Source: SAR92 clade bacterium | GTDB lineage: Bacteria > Pseudomonadota > Gammaproteobacteria > Pseudomonadales > Porticoccaceae | Direction of reading: 5' to 3' | Length of the DNA: 64,000 bases | Assembly (NCBI GenBank): GCA_018607525.1 | Contig: JABBBH010000016.1 | Location: forward strand, 92,366-156,365 | Shown: in pieces, positions 21,892-32,711 of the stretch | Numbering within the stretch: position 1 is the first letter of the stretch | Layout of the letters: every line of letters begins with the position of its first letter | The notes under the pieces: model-generated | What the model was told of the DNA's origin: nothing | The model's input: only the letters and a program-made list of their open reading frames with translations | The model's database searches: none | Program-made: the position numbers and the translations under genes

Positions 21892-21900
21892 CTCGCTTTT
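21861..21900 (-). terminator. Terminator/attenuator hairpin between dapB and carA
   Basis: cgagatgggaca(21869-21880)-att-tgtctcatctcg(21884-21895), 12-position stem with one imperfect pair, U7 in minus transcript. Confidence 0.7.
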
Positions 21901-22049
21901 ATAAGAAATATTCAGTATATCAACCTCTCGGGCCAGTGCCGTTATTTGTTAACGAATCTGAGAATGCATTTTAGGGCAAATGGACCTGTTTTGTCCATCA
22001 TTGATAAATTTATTTTATCTAAATTTCAAATTTATTGGAGCTACCAAAA

Positions 22050-22895
<846 letters not shown>

Positions 22896-24026
22896 CTAAC
22901 CGGTAAGATTATCGAAGAATTTTTTCACTCCATCAAACCAACTGGAGGTTCTTGGCGAGTGCTTATCTTTGCCCATCAAGCTTTTATCAAAGCTTTCTAG
23001 TAGTGCACGCTGATCTTCACCCAAATTAACTGGCGTTTCCAAAACCACACGACAAAGCAAATCGCCTGTGCCGCCGCCGCGGACCGGTGCCACGCCCTTT
23101 CCTCGCAATCTAAATACCTTGCCGCTCTGTGTCTCAGCAGGAATTTTTAGTTTTACTTTGCCGGTTAAAGTTGGAACTTCCAGCACGCCACCCAGGGCTG
23201 CCTGCGCGAAGCTAATCGGAACTTCACAGTGTAAATGACTGGCATCGCGAACAAAGATGGAGTGCTCGCGCACATGAACCTGAACGTATAGATCCCCCAC
23301 CGGGCCACCATTGGGGCCGGCTTCACCTTTTCCACCTAGACGGATTCGATCACCTGTATCTACGCCTGCAGGAATCTTAACGGAAAGTTTTGTATATTCT
23401 TCTTTGGTACCACGGCCATGACAGTCGACACAGGCATCAGCAATAACCTGCCCTGATCCACCACATTGTGGGCAGGTCTGTTGAACTTGGAAAAAGCCTT
23501 GTGACATCCGCACCTGACCTAAACCACCACAGGTACCACAGTTTACTGGCGATGATCCTGGTCGTGCACCGGTACCATCACAGGTATTACAGTGGACAGA
23601 CCTCGGTACATCAATTTTGATAATCTTACCTTTTACCGCATCTTCTAAATCTAACTCAAGATCGTAGCGAAGATCTGCACCTCTGGCGGGACCGGCGCGA
23701 CGGCCACCACCGCCACCCCCGAAAATATCACCAAATACATCGCCAAATGCATCGCCAAAACCTGAGGTATCGAAGCCACCGCGACCGCCGCCAGAATTAC
23801 CGTCGACGCCGGCATGCCCAAAGCGATCATAGGCTGATTTTTTATCACCATCACCAAGAATTTCGTAGGCTTCTTGAGCTTCTTTAAACTTTTCTTCTGA
23901 ACTTTTATTGTCAGGATTGCGGTCAGGATGATGCTTCATCGCTACACGACGAAAGGCTTTCTTGATCTCAGGATCAGAAGCCGATTTATCCACACCCAAA
24001 ACTTCATAGTAGTCGCGTTTTGCCAT
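22896..24026 (-). CDS. dnaJ: Chaperone DnaJ
   Basis: [39 protein letters not shown]; four CxxCxGxG zinc motifs. Confidence 0.98.
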   Translation of the reverse strand: MAKRDYYEVLGVDKSASDPEIKKAFRRVAMKHHPDRNPDNKSSEEKFKEAQEAYEILGDGDKKSAYDRFGHAGVDGNSGGGRGGFDTSGFGDAFGDVFGDIFGGGGGGRRAGPARGADLRYDLELDLEDAVKGKIIKIDVPRSVHCNTCDGTGARPGSSPVNCGTCGGLGQVRMSQGFFQVQQTCPQCGGSGQVIADACVDCHGRGTKEEYTKLSVKIPAGVDTGDRIRLGGKGEAGPNGGPVGDLYVQVHVREHSIFVRDASHLHCEVPISFAQAALGGVLEVPTLTGKVKLKIPAETQSGKVFRLRGKGVAPVRGGGTGDLLCRVVLETPVNLGEDQRALLESFDKSLMGKDKHSPRTSSWFDGVKKFFDNLTG

Positions 24027-24057
24027 AACGAGCTTTTATTCCTAGATAAATAAATAA

Positions 24058-24080
24058 AGGCGCGAACATTGTTCGCGCCT
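24058..24080 (-). terminator. Intergenic hairpin between dnaK and dnaJ (attenuator or stabiliser)
   Basis: Perfect inverted repeat aggcgcgaac-att-gttcgcgcct followed on minus strand by TTTATTTATTTA. Confidence 0.6.
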
Positions 24081-24106
24081 AGAGTAAGTAACCATTAAAT
24101 CGATGT

Positions 24107-26026
24107 TTACTTGCTGTCTTTCTGAGTTTCATCAACCTCTTCGAACTCAGCATCCATAGCATCATCGGCAGGTTGCTCAGCAGATTCACCCTGACCTTCT
24201 TCAGCCTGCTGCTCTGCATAGAGTTTCTGCGCTAGGGTTGCCGATGCTTCTGACAATTCTTTTGCTGCAGTATCCATCGCATCTTTATCATCACCCTTAA
24301 CCGCTTCTTCTACCTTGGCAATGGCTGTCTCGATAGCTGATTTTTCTTCATCAGAAGCCTTATCACCCGCTTCTTCCAAAGTTTTCTTAGCCGCATGAGC
24401 AAGTCCATCTGCAGTGTTACGCGCCTGGGCTAGCTCCTCGAATTTGGTATCTTCTGCAGCATTCGCTTCAGCATCTGCAACCATTGCATCGATTTCTTCA
24501 TCAGATAGACCTGAAGAAGCTTTAATCACAATAGACTGCTCTTTACCGGTTGCCTTGTCTTTGGCACCAACATTCAGAATACCGTTAGCATCAATATCAA
24601 AGGTAACTTCGATTTGTGGCATGCCTCTTGGCGCCGGTGGAATATCAGCCAAATCAAAACGACCCAGTGACTTGTTCTGTGCAGCCTGTTTGCGCTCACC
24701 CTGAACTACGTGAATAGTTACAGCGGTTTGATTGTCATCAGCGGTAGAAAACACCTGCGACTTCTTAGTTGGAATCGTGGTATTTTTCTCAATCACTGGC
24801 GTAGCAACTGCACCCATGGTTTCAATACCTAGGCTTAGCGGGGTTACATCTAGCAACAATACATCTGTTACATCACCTGCAAGTACAGCGCCTTGTAGAG
24901 ATGCACCAACAGCTACGGCTTCATCTGGGTTCACATCTTTACGCGGCTCTTTGCCGAAGAACTCTGTGACTTTCTCTTGCACTAGAGGCATACGCGTCTG
25001 ACCGCCGACAAGAATAACCTCGTCAATTTCAGAAGCGGACTTACCCGCATCTTTTAGTGCTACTTTTAGCGGGCTTAATGAACGCTCGACTAATTCTTCA
25101 ACGAGAGACTCAAGTTTGGCTCTAGTGAGTTTAACGACTAAGTGCTTAGGACCTGAGGCATCAGCCGTAATATAAGGCAAGTTAACTTCAGTCTGGGTGC
25201 TTGAAGAAAGCTCGATTTTAGCTTTTTCAGCAGCTTCTTTAAGTCTTTGCATAGCTAGCGGGTCACCCGCTAAGTCGACACCACTATCCGCTTTAAATTC
25301 CGTTGACAAATATTCAATAAGACGTAAATCAAAGTCTTCACCCCCTAGGAATGTGTCACCATTGGTAGCCAATACTTCAAATTGTTTTTCGCCATCAACA
25401 TCGGCAATCTCAATAATGGAAATATCAAAGGTACCACCACCTAAGTCGTATACCGCAATAACACTGTCGCCTTCGCTCTTATCAATACCATAGGCTAGCG
25501 CCGCTGCTGTTGGCTCGTTGATAATACGTTTAACTTCAAGCCCTGCGATACGTCCAGCATCCTTAGTGGCTTGACGCTGAGAATCGTTAAAATAAGCAGG
25601 CACGGTGATAACCGCTTCAGAAACTGTCTCACCTAAGTAGTCTTCGGCAGTTTTCTTCATTTTCTTAAGAATTTCTGCAGATACCTGTGGCGCAGCTTTG
25701 CTTTCGCCTTTTACTTCGACCCATGCATCACCATTATCAGCTTTAACAATCTTATAAGGCACCATACTGATGTCTTTTTGAACGACCTTGTCATCAAAAC
25801 GACGGCCAATTAGACGCTTAACCGCATAAATCGTGTTTTCTGGGTTTGTGACCGCCTGACGCTTGGCCGACTGTCCCGCTAAAATTTCACCATCATCTGC
25901 ATAGGCAATAACAGATGGTGTAGTTCGGGCACCCTCAGCGTTTTCAATAACTTTGGGCGCATCGCCCTCTAGTACAGCAACACATGAGTTGGTGGTTCCC
26001 AAATCAATTCCGATAATCTTTCCCAT
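24107..26026 (-). CDS. dnaK: Chaperone DnaK
   Basis: [21 protein letters not shown]; 639 aa Hsp70. Confidence 0.99.
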   Translation of the reverse strand: MGKIIGIDLGTTNSCVAVLEGDAPKVIENAEGARTTPSVIAYADDGEILAGQSAKRQAVTNPENTIYAVKRLIGRRFDDKVVQKDISMVPYKIVKADNGDAWVEVKGESKAAPQVSAEILKKMKKTAEDYLGETVSEAVITVPAYFNDSQRQATKDAGRIAGLEVKRIINEPTAAALAYGIDKSEGDSVIAVYDLGGGTFDISIIEIADVDGEKQFEVLATNGDTFLGGEDFDLRLIEYLSTEFKADSGVDLAGDPLAMQRLKEAAEKAKIELSSSTQTEVNLPYITADASGPKHLVVKLTRAKLESLVEELVERSLSPLKVALKDAGKSASEIDEVILVGGQTRMPLVQEKVTEFFGKEPRKDVNPDEAVAVGASLQGAVLAGDVTDVLLLDVTPLSLGIETMGAVATPVIEKNTTIPTKKSQVFSTADDNQTAVTIHVVQGERKQAAQNKSLGRFDLADIPPAPRGMPQIEVTFDIDANGILNVGAKDKATGKEQSIVIKASSGLSDEEIDAMVADAEANAAEDTKFEELAQARNTADGLAHAAKKTLEEAGDKASDEEKSAIETAIAKVEEAVKGDDKDAMDTAAKELSEASATLAQKLYAEQQAEEGQGESAEQPADDAMDAEFEEVDETQKDSK

Positions 26027-26107
26027 TACTTCTTCTCCATCAATGTTTCTTTACATCTGTTAATAGGGTTTATTAACAGGGGTTTAAATTTCTAATCTCT
26101 TACTCTT

Positions 26108-26136
26108 AATGTGGGTGCAGTTTTAAATAATTCAAG
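26108..26136 (-). promoter_or_regulatory. Possible sigma-32-like promoter upstream of dnaK
   Basis: Minus strand CTTGAA-N15-CCCACATT in the grpE-dnaK intergenic region; degenerate match to CTTGAA-N13/14-CCCCATNT. Confidence 0.45.
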
Positions 26137-26157
26137 GGTAAGAAAATAAGTTTTTAA

Positions 26158-26751
26158 TTAGGCTGAGGTAGATACCACAACCATGGCCGGTCTGATTAGG
26201 CGACCATTTAATGTGTAGCCTTTCTGAAACACATTAATCACCGTGTTTGGTTCAACCTCGGCATTGGGTACCATACTGACCGCTTGATGTAGATCGGCAT
26301 CAAAGGGCTGACCCTCTGGATCAACAGGCACAACACTGTGCTTTGTGAGTACATCAATAAACGTTTTTAAGGTAAGCTCTAGACCTTCAGCAACCGCTTT
26401 TTGCGACTCATCTTCTGCATCTATGGCCCCAATGGCACGCTCTAGGTTATCTACTACAGAGAGTAATTCCGTAGCAAATTTCTCAAGGGCAAATTTGTGC
26501 GCACTTTCAACATCGCGTTGCGCTCTGCGGCGCACGTTTTGCATCTCAGCCTGCTCACGCAGTAGTTGTTCACCTAATGTACTTAACTTTTGCTGAAGCT
26601 CCTCGGCTTCAGTTATAGCCTGCTGTTCTGATTGCGGCTCTGATTGCTCAGGTTGATCAATTTCAGCTTCAGCTTGCAGTTTTTCTTCAGTATTAACCTC
26701 AGGCTGCTCTGATTTAGCCGAAGTATCCTCTTGGTTAGTATCTTGAGACAC
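26158..26751 (-). CDS. grpE: Nucleotide exchange factor GrpE
   Basis: LREQAEMQNVRRRAQRDVESAHKFALEKFATELLSVVDNLERA; VEPNTVINVFQKGYTLNGRLIRPAMVVVS. Confidence 0.97.
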   Translation of the reverse strand: MSQDTNQEDTSAKSEQPEVNTEEKLQAEAEIDQPEQSEPQSEQQAITEAEELQQKLSTLGEQLLREQAEMQNVRRRAQRDVESAHKFALEKFATELLSVVDNLERAIGAIDAEDESQKAVAEGLELTLKTFIDVLTKHSVVPVDPEGQPFDADLHQAVSMVPNAEVEPNTVINVFQKGYTLNGRLIRPAMVVVSTSA

Positions 26752-26810
26752 GCCAACTCCTTATAATTCACTTGGATTGTTGATAAAAAATGTTCTTACG
26801 CTGATACTAC

Positions 26811-26838
26811 AGATGGGGGCAACTTATGGAGTTTCAAG
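26811..26838 (-). promoter_or_regulatory. Sigma-32-type heat-shock promoter upstream of grpE
   Basis: Minus strand CTTGAAA (26838-26832), 13-nt spacer, CCCCATCT (26818-26811); matches consensus CTTGAAA...CCCCATNT. Confidence 0.75.
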
Positions 26839-26899
26839 TGTAAATTTCATGATTTGTGCCTGAAAATAATTTTCAATCGTTTTTTGGTGACTTTTTACC

Positions 26900-28573
26900 T
26901 TGCTACTGTCAATTACAATCAATAACTACACGCTAGTCGATACCCTAGAAATTGAATTTTCTCGGGGTACTACGGCTATCACCGGTGAAACCGGTGCTGG
27001 CAAGTCGCTTATTCTTGACGCACTGAGCATGGCACTGGGCGATCGCGCGGATACTGGTACTATTCGGCAAGGTAAGGATCGGGCACAAATATCTGCAAGC
27101 TTTGATGTTTCAACCTTAAGCGATGCGAAGCGATGGTTAGAGGCGCAAGATTATGCCGATGATGGCGAATGCATCTTACGTCGTACTTATAACACCGAGG
27201 GGCGCTCAAGGGGCTATATCAATGGTCAGCCCTGTACCATGCAACAGTTACAACAGCTGGGTGACCTACTGGTTGATCTGCACAGTCAGCATGAACATCA
27301 GTCACTACTTCGCCGCAGTACCCATCGTAATCTGCTGGATGAATTTACCGGCTGTTATTCTCTGGCCCAACAGGTAGAACAGTGCTTTCAGCAATGGCAT
27401 ACAGCGTCCAAACAGTTAAATAACCTTGCCGAGCATTCGGAAGAGCTTTCAGCGCGCAAGGAGTTATTAGAATTTCAGGCTGAGGAATTGCGGTCGCTCA
27501 ATTTAGAGCCGAGCTACTTAAAAGATCTTGAGGCTGAGCAGCAAAATTTAGCCAATGCAGAGCAAATTATTCATGACAGCCAACAGTTATTGGCCCTATG
27601 CGATCAGCAGGAGAGCTTTAATCTTCGCGCAGGATTCAGCCAATCACTTTCAATACTAGCGCAGCTGAAACATAAACCAGAGGCCCTTCAGGAAGCTGAA
27701 CAACTACTTCAGGCTGGCTTAATTCAAGTCGATGAAGCTATTCACAGTATTGAGCAGCATATTGATCTTTTTGAAGCTAACCCAGAGCGCCTTAAGCACA
27801 TTGAAGATGAATTAGGGGTAATCTTTCAGCTAGCACGCAAGCATAGAATTGAATCCTATCAATTGGCTGACAAGTTAACTGAAATTGAAACGGAACTGAA
27901 AGCACTAACTGCAGGTGATCAAAGCCTAGAGGGAATGCAACAACAGTTAGATCAGCTAGCCATAGAATATACCACTCTTGCTAAAGACTTGAGTCAGGCC
28001 AGAGCTAAGGGTGCTGTTCGAATGTCTGCGCAAATCAATCAACAGTTGCAGCAACTTTCTATGGAGGGCGCGGAGCTATTAGTTCAGTTAACGCCATTAG
28101 AAGAGAATAATTTTAAATCCTATGGGCTAGAAGCGATTGAGCTGGTTATTGCCACTAATCCAGGGCAACCCCATAAACCACTGGCAAAAATTGCTTCTGG
28201 CGGCGAACTTTCACGAGTCAGTCTTGCGATCCAAGTGGTTGCGGCCGCTAATAGCAGTATCCCCACCCTAGTTTTTGATGAGGTTGATGTGGGTATCGGA
28301 GGCAGCACAGCGGATACTGTGGGTAAGCTTTTAAAACAGCTCGGCGAACAGGGGCAAGTGATTAGTGTGACCCATCAGCCGCAGGTAGCGGCTCATGCTC
28401 ATCAGCATTACCTAGTAAGTAAGATCACGGCAGATACTCGTGCAGAATCCAGTATTATTGCTATGAATAAAGCACAGCGCATTGAGGAACTTGCTCGCAT
28501 GCTGGGTGGCGCTAAGGTGACCGATCAAACGTTATCCCATGCTAATGAGCTATTTGATCTAGCGTCTGCCTAG
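26900..28573 (+). CDS. recN: DNA repair protein RecN
   Basis: LLSITINNYTLVDTLEIEFSRGTTAITGETGAGKSLILDAL; LVFDEVDVGIGGSTADTVG; TTG start. Confidence 0.97.
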   Translation: MLLSITINNYTLVDTLEIEFSRGTTAITGETGAGKSLILDALSMALGDRADTGTIRQGKDRAQISASFDVSTLSDAKRWLEAQDYADDGECILRRTYNTEGRSRGYINGQPCTMQQLQQLGDLLVDLHSQHEHQSLLRRSTHRNLLDEFTGCYSLAQQVEQCFQQWHTASKQLNNLAEHSEELSARKELLEFQAEELRSLNLEPSYLKDLEAEQQNLANAEQIIHDSQQLLALCDQQESFNLRAGFSQSLSILAQLKHKPEALQEAEQLLQAGLIQVDEAIHSIEQHIDLFEANPERLKHIEDELGVIFQLARKHRIESYQLADKLTEIETELKALTAGDQSLEGMQQQLDQLAIEYTTLAKDLSQARAKGAVRMSAQINQQLQQLSMEGAELLVQLTPLEENNFKSYGLEAIELVIATNPGQPHKPLAKIASGGELSRVSLAIQVVAAANSSIPTLVFDEVDVGIGGSTADTVGKLLKQLGEQGQVISVTHQPQVAAHAHQHYLVSKITADTRAESSIIAMNKAQRIEELARMLGGAKVTDQTLSHANELFDLASA

Positions 28574-28590
28574 ACAATTTTATCAGGCAA

Positions 28591-28630
28591 TAAAAAACCC
28601 CTACCGACTGAGCCGCTAGGGGTTTTTATT
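28591..28630. terminator. Bidirectional terminator between convergent recN and pnp
   Basis: aaaaaacccctaccg...cgctaggggttttta inverted repeat. Confidence 0.8.
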
Positions 28631-28643
28631 AACAACTTAGAAA

Positions 28644-30770
28644 CTAGTCTTCAGTCGTCTCAGCAGGCTCTTCAGCCGCACCGCCTTCTTCTAGCTGAGC
28701 TTCTTTAATAGATAGCTTAACTCGACCGCGGTTATCAATTTCAAGTACCTTAACGCGTACATCCTGACCTTCGCTGAGGTAGTCAGTCACTTTCTCAACA
28801 CGCTTATCAGCGATCTGAGAAATATGTACTAGACCGTCAGTACCTGGCATAAAGTTAACAAAAGCACCGAAATCAACAATACGTACCACTTTACCGTCAT
28901 AGATAGTGCCTGGCTCTGGATCAGCAACAATAGCAGTTACCGCATCCATAGCAGCGTTAAGTGATGTTGAATCTTCTGAGTAGATTTTAACTTCGCCATC
29001 GTCAGTAATGTCGATAGTTGAGTTGTGCTCTTCACATAGACCGCGAATAGTTGCGCCACCTTTACCAATAACATCACGAATTTTGTCTGAATCAATTCGC
29101 ATGGTTCCCATCTTAGGAGCAGATTCAGCAACTTCGTCACGACTCTTAGCAATAACCTTGTTCATTTCACCTAGAATATGAACACGAGCATGAAGGGCCT
29201 GCTCTAGAGCAATTTCCATAATCTCTTCAGTGATACCTTCAATCTTGATATCCATCTGTAGTGCAGTAATACCATCGGTAGTACCGGCTACTTTAAAGTC
29301 CATATCACCCAAGTGATCTTCATCACCTAGGATATCGGTTAGTACCGCATAACCAGCGTCTTCTTTAACCAGACCCATAGCAATACCAGCAACGGGTGCT
29401 TTAAGTGGAACACCAGCATCCATCAATGCCAAACTTGAACCACAAACAGAAGCCATTGAGCTTGAACCGTTTGATTCAGTAATTTCTGACACTACGCGCA
29501 TTGCGTAAGGGAATTCTTCTGCCGATGGAAGTACCGCTGCAATACCTCGACGTGCTAGGCGACCATGGCCTACTTCACGACGGCTGGTAAATCCAGCACG
29601 ACCACATTCACCTACTGAGTAAGGAGGGAAGTTGTAGTGCAACATAAATGGATCATCGCGACGACCTTCTAAAGCATCAATCATCTGCGCATCTCTGGTT
29701 GAACCCAAAGTAGCAGCTACCAATGCCTGAGTTTCACCACGTGTGAATAGCGCAGAACCATGGACACGGTCCAATACGTCAACTTCAACATTAATACCAC
29801 GAACAGTTGTAGTGTCTCGGCCATCAATACGCGGCTCACCACGAATAATGCGTCCGCGAACAATGTCTTTTTCAAGTTGCTTGAAAGCATCTTTTAATTC
29901 ATCTTCTGGGAACTGGTCATCAGCCGTTAGTTGCGCAATAGCTGCACCTTTAAGCTCGGCAATTTTTGCTGAACGCTCTTGCTTATTTACCACCTGATAG
30001 GCTGCATCTAGATCGCTAGCCACAGCACCTGATAGGGCATTAACTAGGTCGGCATTTTTTTCTTCTGCCTGCCAATCCCAACGCGGCTTACCAGTTTCTG
30101 CAGCCAGCTCTTCGATTACACTAATAACAGTCTGCATTTCTTGGTGAGCAAAAAGAACACCACCTAGCATAATATCTTCAGAAAGCTCTTTTGCTTCTGA
30201 CTCAACCATTAATACTGCGTCTTTAGTACCTGCAACCACCATATCAAGGGCAGAGGTTTCAAGATCGCTGTAAGTTGGATTTAGAATATAGCCTTCCTCG
30301 TCTGAGTAGCCTACACGCGCACCACCAACAGGACCATTAAATGGAATACCTGAAATAGAAAGTGCTGCTGAGGTACCAATCATTGCTGCTATATCTGGAT
30401 CTATATTTTTTTCAGCAGAAACTACCGTACAGATGACCTGAACTTCATTTTTAAATCCATTAGGGAATAGTGGACGGATAGGACGGTCAATTAGACGTGA
30501 AGTTAGAGTTTCTTTTTCACTGGGTCGAGCTTCGCGCTTGAAAAATCCACCGGGGATCTTACCTGCTGCATAAGCTTTTTCTTGATAGTGAACGCCAAGC
30601 GGGAAGAAATCGATATCCGCTTTAGCAGTTTTTGCACCAACGACAGTACAAAGCACTGTGGTTTGGTCGATTGAACATAAAACAGCACCAGTTGCCTGTC
30701 TGGCAACACGTCCTGTTTCAAGAGTTACGGTATGCTTACCGTATTGAAACGTTTTAGTTACAGGGTTCAT
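28644..30770 (-). CDS. pnp: Polyribonucleotide nucleotidyltransferase
   Basis: [32 protein letters not shown] domain [13 protein letters not shown]1 domain [20 protein letters not shown]. Confidence 0.99.
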   Translation of the reverse strand: MNPVTKTFQYGKHTVTLETGRVARQATGAVLCSIDQTTVLCTVVGAKTAKADIDFFPLGVHYQEKAYAAGKIPGGFFKREARPSEKETLTSRLIDRPIRPLFPNGFKNEVQVICTVVSAEKNIDPDIAAMIGTSAALSISGIPFNGPVGGARVGYSDEEGYILNPTYSDLETSALDMVVAGTKDAVLMVESEAKELSEDIMLGGVLFAHQEMQTVISVIEELAAETGKPRWDWQAEEKNADLVNALSGAVASDLDAAYQVVNKQERSAKIAELKGAAIAQLTADDQFPEDELKDAFKQLEKDIVRGRIIRGEPRIDGRDTTTVRGINVEVDVLDRVHGSALFTRGETQALVAATLGSTRDAQMIDALEGRRDDPFMLHYNFPPYSVGECGRAGFTSRREVGHGRLARRGIAAVLPSAEEFPYAMRVVSEITESNGSSSMASVCGSSLALMDAGVPLKAPVAGIAMGLVKEDAGYAVLTDILGDEDHLGDMDFKVAGTTDGITALQMDIKIEGITEEIMEIALEQALHARVHILGEMNKVIAKSRDEVAESAPKMGTMRIDSDKIRDVIGKGGATIRGLCEEHNSTIDITDDGEVKIYSEDSTSLNAAMDAVTAIVADPEPGTIYDGKVVRIVDFGAFVNFMPGTDGLVHISQIADKRVEKVTDYLSEGQDVRVKVLEIDNRGRVKLSIKEAQLEEGGAAEEPAETTED

Positions 30771-30827
30771 AGTTTTACCTTTAATTTAAGTTTTACCTGA
30801 ATCACTGTCATTTTTATTGCTGCTCGG

Positions 30828-30865
30828 GTTACTTATAACCACAGATGAGGATGGTTATAAGTAAC
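30828..30865 (-). promoter_or_regulatory. Long stem-loop in the pnp 5' leader
   Basis: gttacttataacca(30828-30841)...tggttataagtaac(30852-30865), 14-bp perfect inverted repeat. Confidence 0.75.
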
Positions 30866-30913
30866 TCGATCAGCTGTTATCTGACAATTTTAGGGTAGTT
30901 TTAACGAGTTTAA

Positions 30914-30948
30914 TAAAAATACGGCTCAGTAGGTTAATACTGAGCCGT
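30914..30948 (-). terminator. Terminator downstream of rpsO
   Basis: acggctcagt(30921-30930)...actgagccgt(30939-30948), T-rich tail on minus strand. Confidence 0.8.
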
Positions 30949-30957
30949 AATCTTTTA

Positions 30958-31227
30958 TTATCTACGCAAGCCAAGCTTTTTAATCAAAGCGCTATAACGC
31001 TCTGTATACTTGCCTTTGAGATAATCTAGCAATTTACGACGCTGATTAACCATACGAATAAGACCACGACGTGAATGGTTATCTTTTTTGTGATCGCCGA
31101 AATGTTGCTGTAGTTTGTTGATGTTTGACGTCAGCAATGCAACCTGAACTTCTGGGGATCCTGTGTCGTTATCGCCCTGTCCAAAGTCTGCTACGATTTT
31201 TGCTTTCTCTTCTGCACTTAGTGCCAT
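30958..31227 (-). CDS. rpsO: 30S ribosomal protein S15
   Basis: [39 protein letters not shown]; start at internal Met. Confidence 0.98.
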   Translation of the reverse strand: MALSAEEKAKIVADFGQGDNDTGSPEVQVALLTSNINKLQQHFGDHKKDNHSRRGLIRMVNQRRKLLDYLKGKYTERYSALIKKLGLRR

Positions 31228-31370
31228 GATAATTACTCCAATATGCAATTGTTAATTCAGGATGCCCGTGCATAATTACAGACAGCCCAGCTAGTTTCCG
31301 ATAAAAATTACCGGCTTGTTGAGCGTTTTAAAAGTTGCTCAAATATCTACGAAGATGGCTTTATTTAAGA

Positions 31371-32315
31371 TTAGGCCTCTTCAACAATAAGTCGTTTAGG
31401 GGCAATTTTGCCATCTTTGGTGACAGTTCCTATACCTAGGAATGCACCTCCCTCACGAAAGACGCGCACTATATCGCCTTCTTGCGCCTGTTTAAAGACT
31501 TTATTTGCGCTTATTTCTTGGCCTAACTGAAAATAACCTGCCATGATTTCATTAAATTCGATCATTGGGCGATCACTTACGGCTGTATCAACCGGCAAGA
31601 GAAGGCTATCTAACTGATCAATTGCGTCCTGTTCTTTAAGCGCCGCGAGCGCTTCAAGTGAGACTGTTTGCTGCTCATCAAAGGGACCAGCCCTGTAGCG
31701 ATGCAATGCGCTGACATGAGCACCACAACCCAGAGCATCACCTAAATCCTCAGCCAGACTTCTAATATACGTGCCTTTACTGCAGTGAACCTGAACATCT
31801 ACCTGCGGATTAGGGCCTGGCCTAAAGTCAGTTATTTGGTATTCATGTATGCTAATACGGCGTGCGGGGCGGTCAACCACAATGCCCTGCCGAGCTAATT
31901 TATAAAGCGGCTGCCCATTATGCTTCAAGGCAGAAAACATTGAGGGCACCTGATCTATCTCGCCAACAAAATTTTGTATTTGGTCTTCGACTTGCTGACG
32001 TGAAAGAGTAGACGCATCCTTTTGCCCTACAACAGCGCCCTCACTATCGCCCGTTTCAGTTTTTATTCCGAAGGTATAGGTACTGCGATAATATTTGTCC
32101 GAGTCTAAAAGGTACTGACTAAACTTGGTTGCTTCTCCGAAACACAGTGGAAGCACACCGGAAGCTAGAGGATCAAGCGCCCCTGTATGACCTGCCCTAT
32201 TGGCATCAAACATCCATCTAACTTTTTGTAATACTTTATTAGAAGTTAGACCGATAGGCTTGTTTAGGAGAAGAACACCATTGACTGAACGACCCGATTT
32301 GCGACGACGACCCAA
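31371..32315 (-). CDS. truB: tRNA pseudouridine55 synthase
   Basis: NGVLLLNKPIGLTSNKVLQKVR; AGHTGALDPLASGVLPLCFGEATKFSQ. Confidence 0.98.
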   Translation of the reverse strand: MGRRRKSGRSVNGVLLLNKPIGLTSNKVLQKVRWMFDANRAGHTGALDPLASGVLPLCFGEATKFSQYLLDSDKYYRSTYTFGIKTETGDSEGAVVGQKDASTLSRQQVEDQIQNFVGEIDQVPSMFSALKHNGQPLYKLARQGIVVDRPARRISIHEYQITDFRPGPNPQVDVQVHCSKGTYIRSLAEDLGDALGCGAHVSALHRYRAGPFDEQQTVSLEALAALKEQDAIDQLDSLLLPVDTAVSDRPMIEFNEIMAGYFQLGQEISANKVFKQAQEGDIVRVFREGGAFLGIGTVTKDGKIAPKRLIVEEA

Positions 32316-32696
32316 TTAGGATTCCTCTTGATTACCGCTATCAGAGGCGATAGCCAAATCAATCAATGCATCGAGATGCTGACTTCTTTGACCAGTTTCA
32401 TCGTAGAAAAAATTTAATGCAGGGGTTGTACGTAACGCAATGCTTGAAGATAGTAATTTGCGAAGAAAGCCAGAAGCGCCGTTGAGTGCTGACAAACCTT
32501 CTTTAATTTGCTCAGCACTTCGCTCACCAACAAAGGCAACATAGACCTTAGCCACAGAAAGATCACGACTCACAGTGACTTCAGTCACACTTAGCATACC
32601 CACTCGAGGGTCGCGAACATTCTCACGAATCAACGAGGCTATCTCTCTTTGGAGAGCATCGGAAACGCGCTCAGAACGAGTAAATTCTCTTGGCAT
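32316..32696 (-). CDS. rbfA: Ribosome-binding factor A
   Basis: REFTRSERVSDALQREIASLIRENVRDPRVGMLSVTEVTVSRDL. Confidence 0.97.
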   Translation of the reverse strand: MPREFTRSERVSDALQREIASLIRENVRDPRVGMLSVTEVTVSRDLSVAKVYVAFVGERSAEQIKEGLSALNGASGFLRKLLSSSIALRTTPALNFFYDETGQRSQHLDALIDLAIASDSGNQEES

Positions 32697-32711
32697 TAGA
32701 TTCTAGGCACC

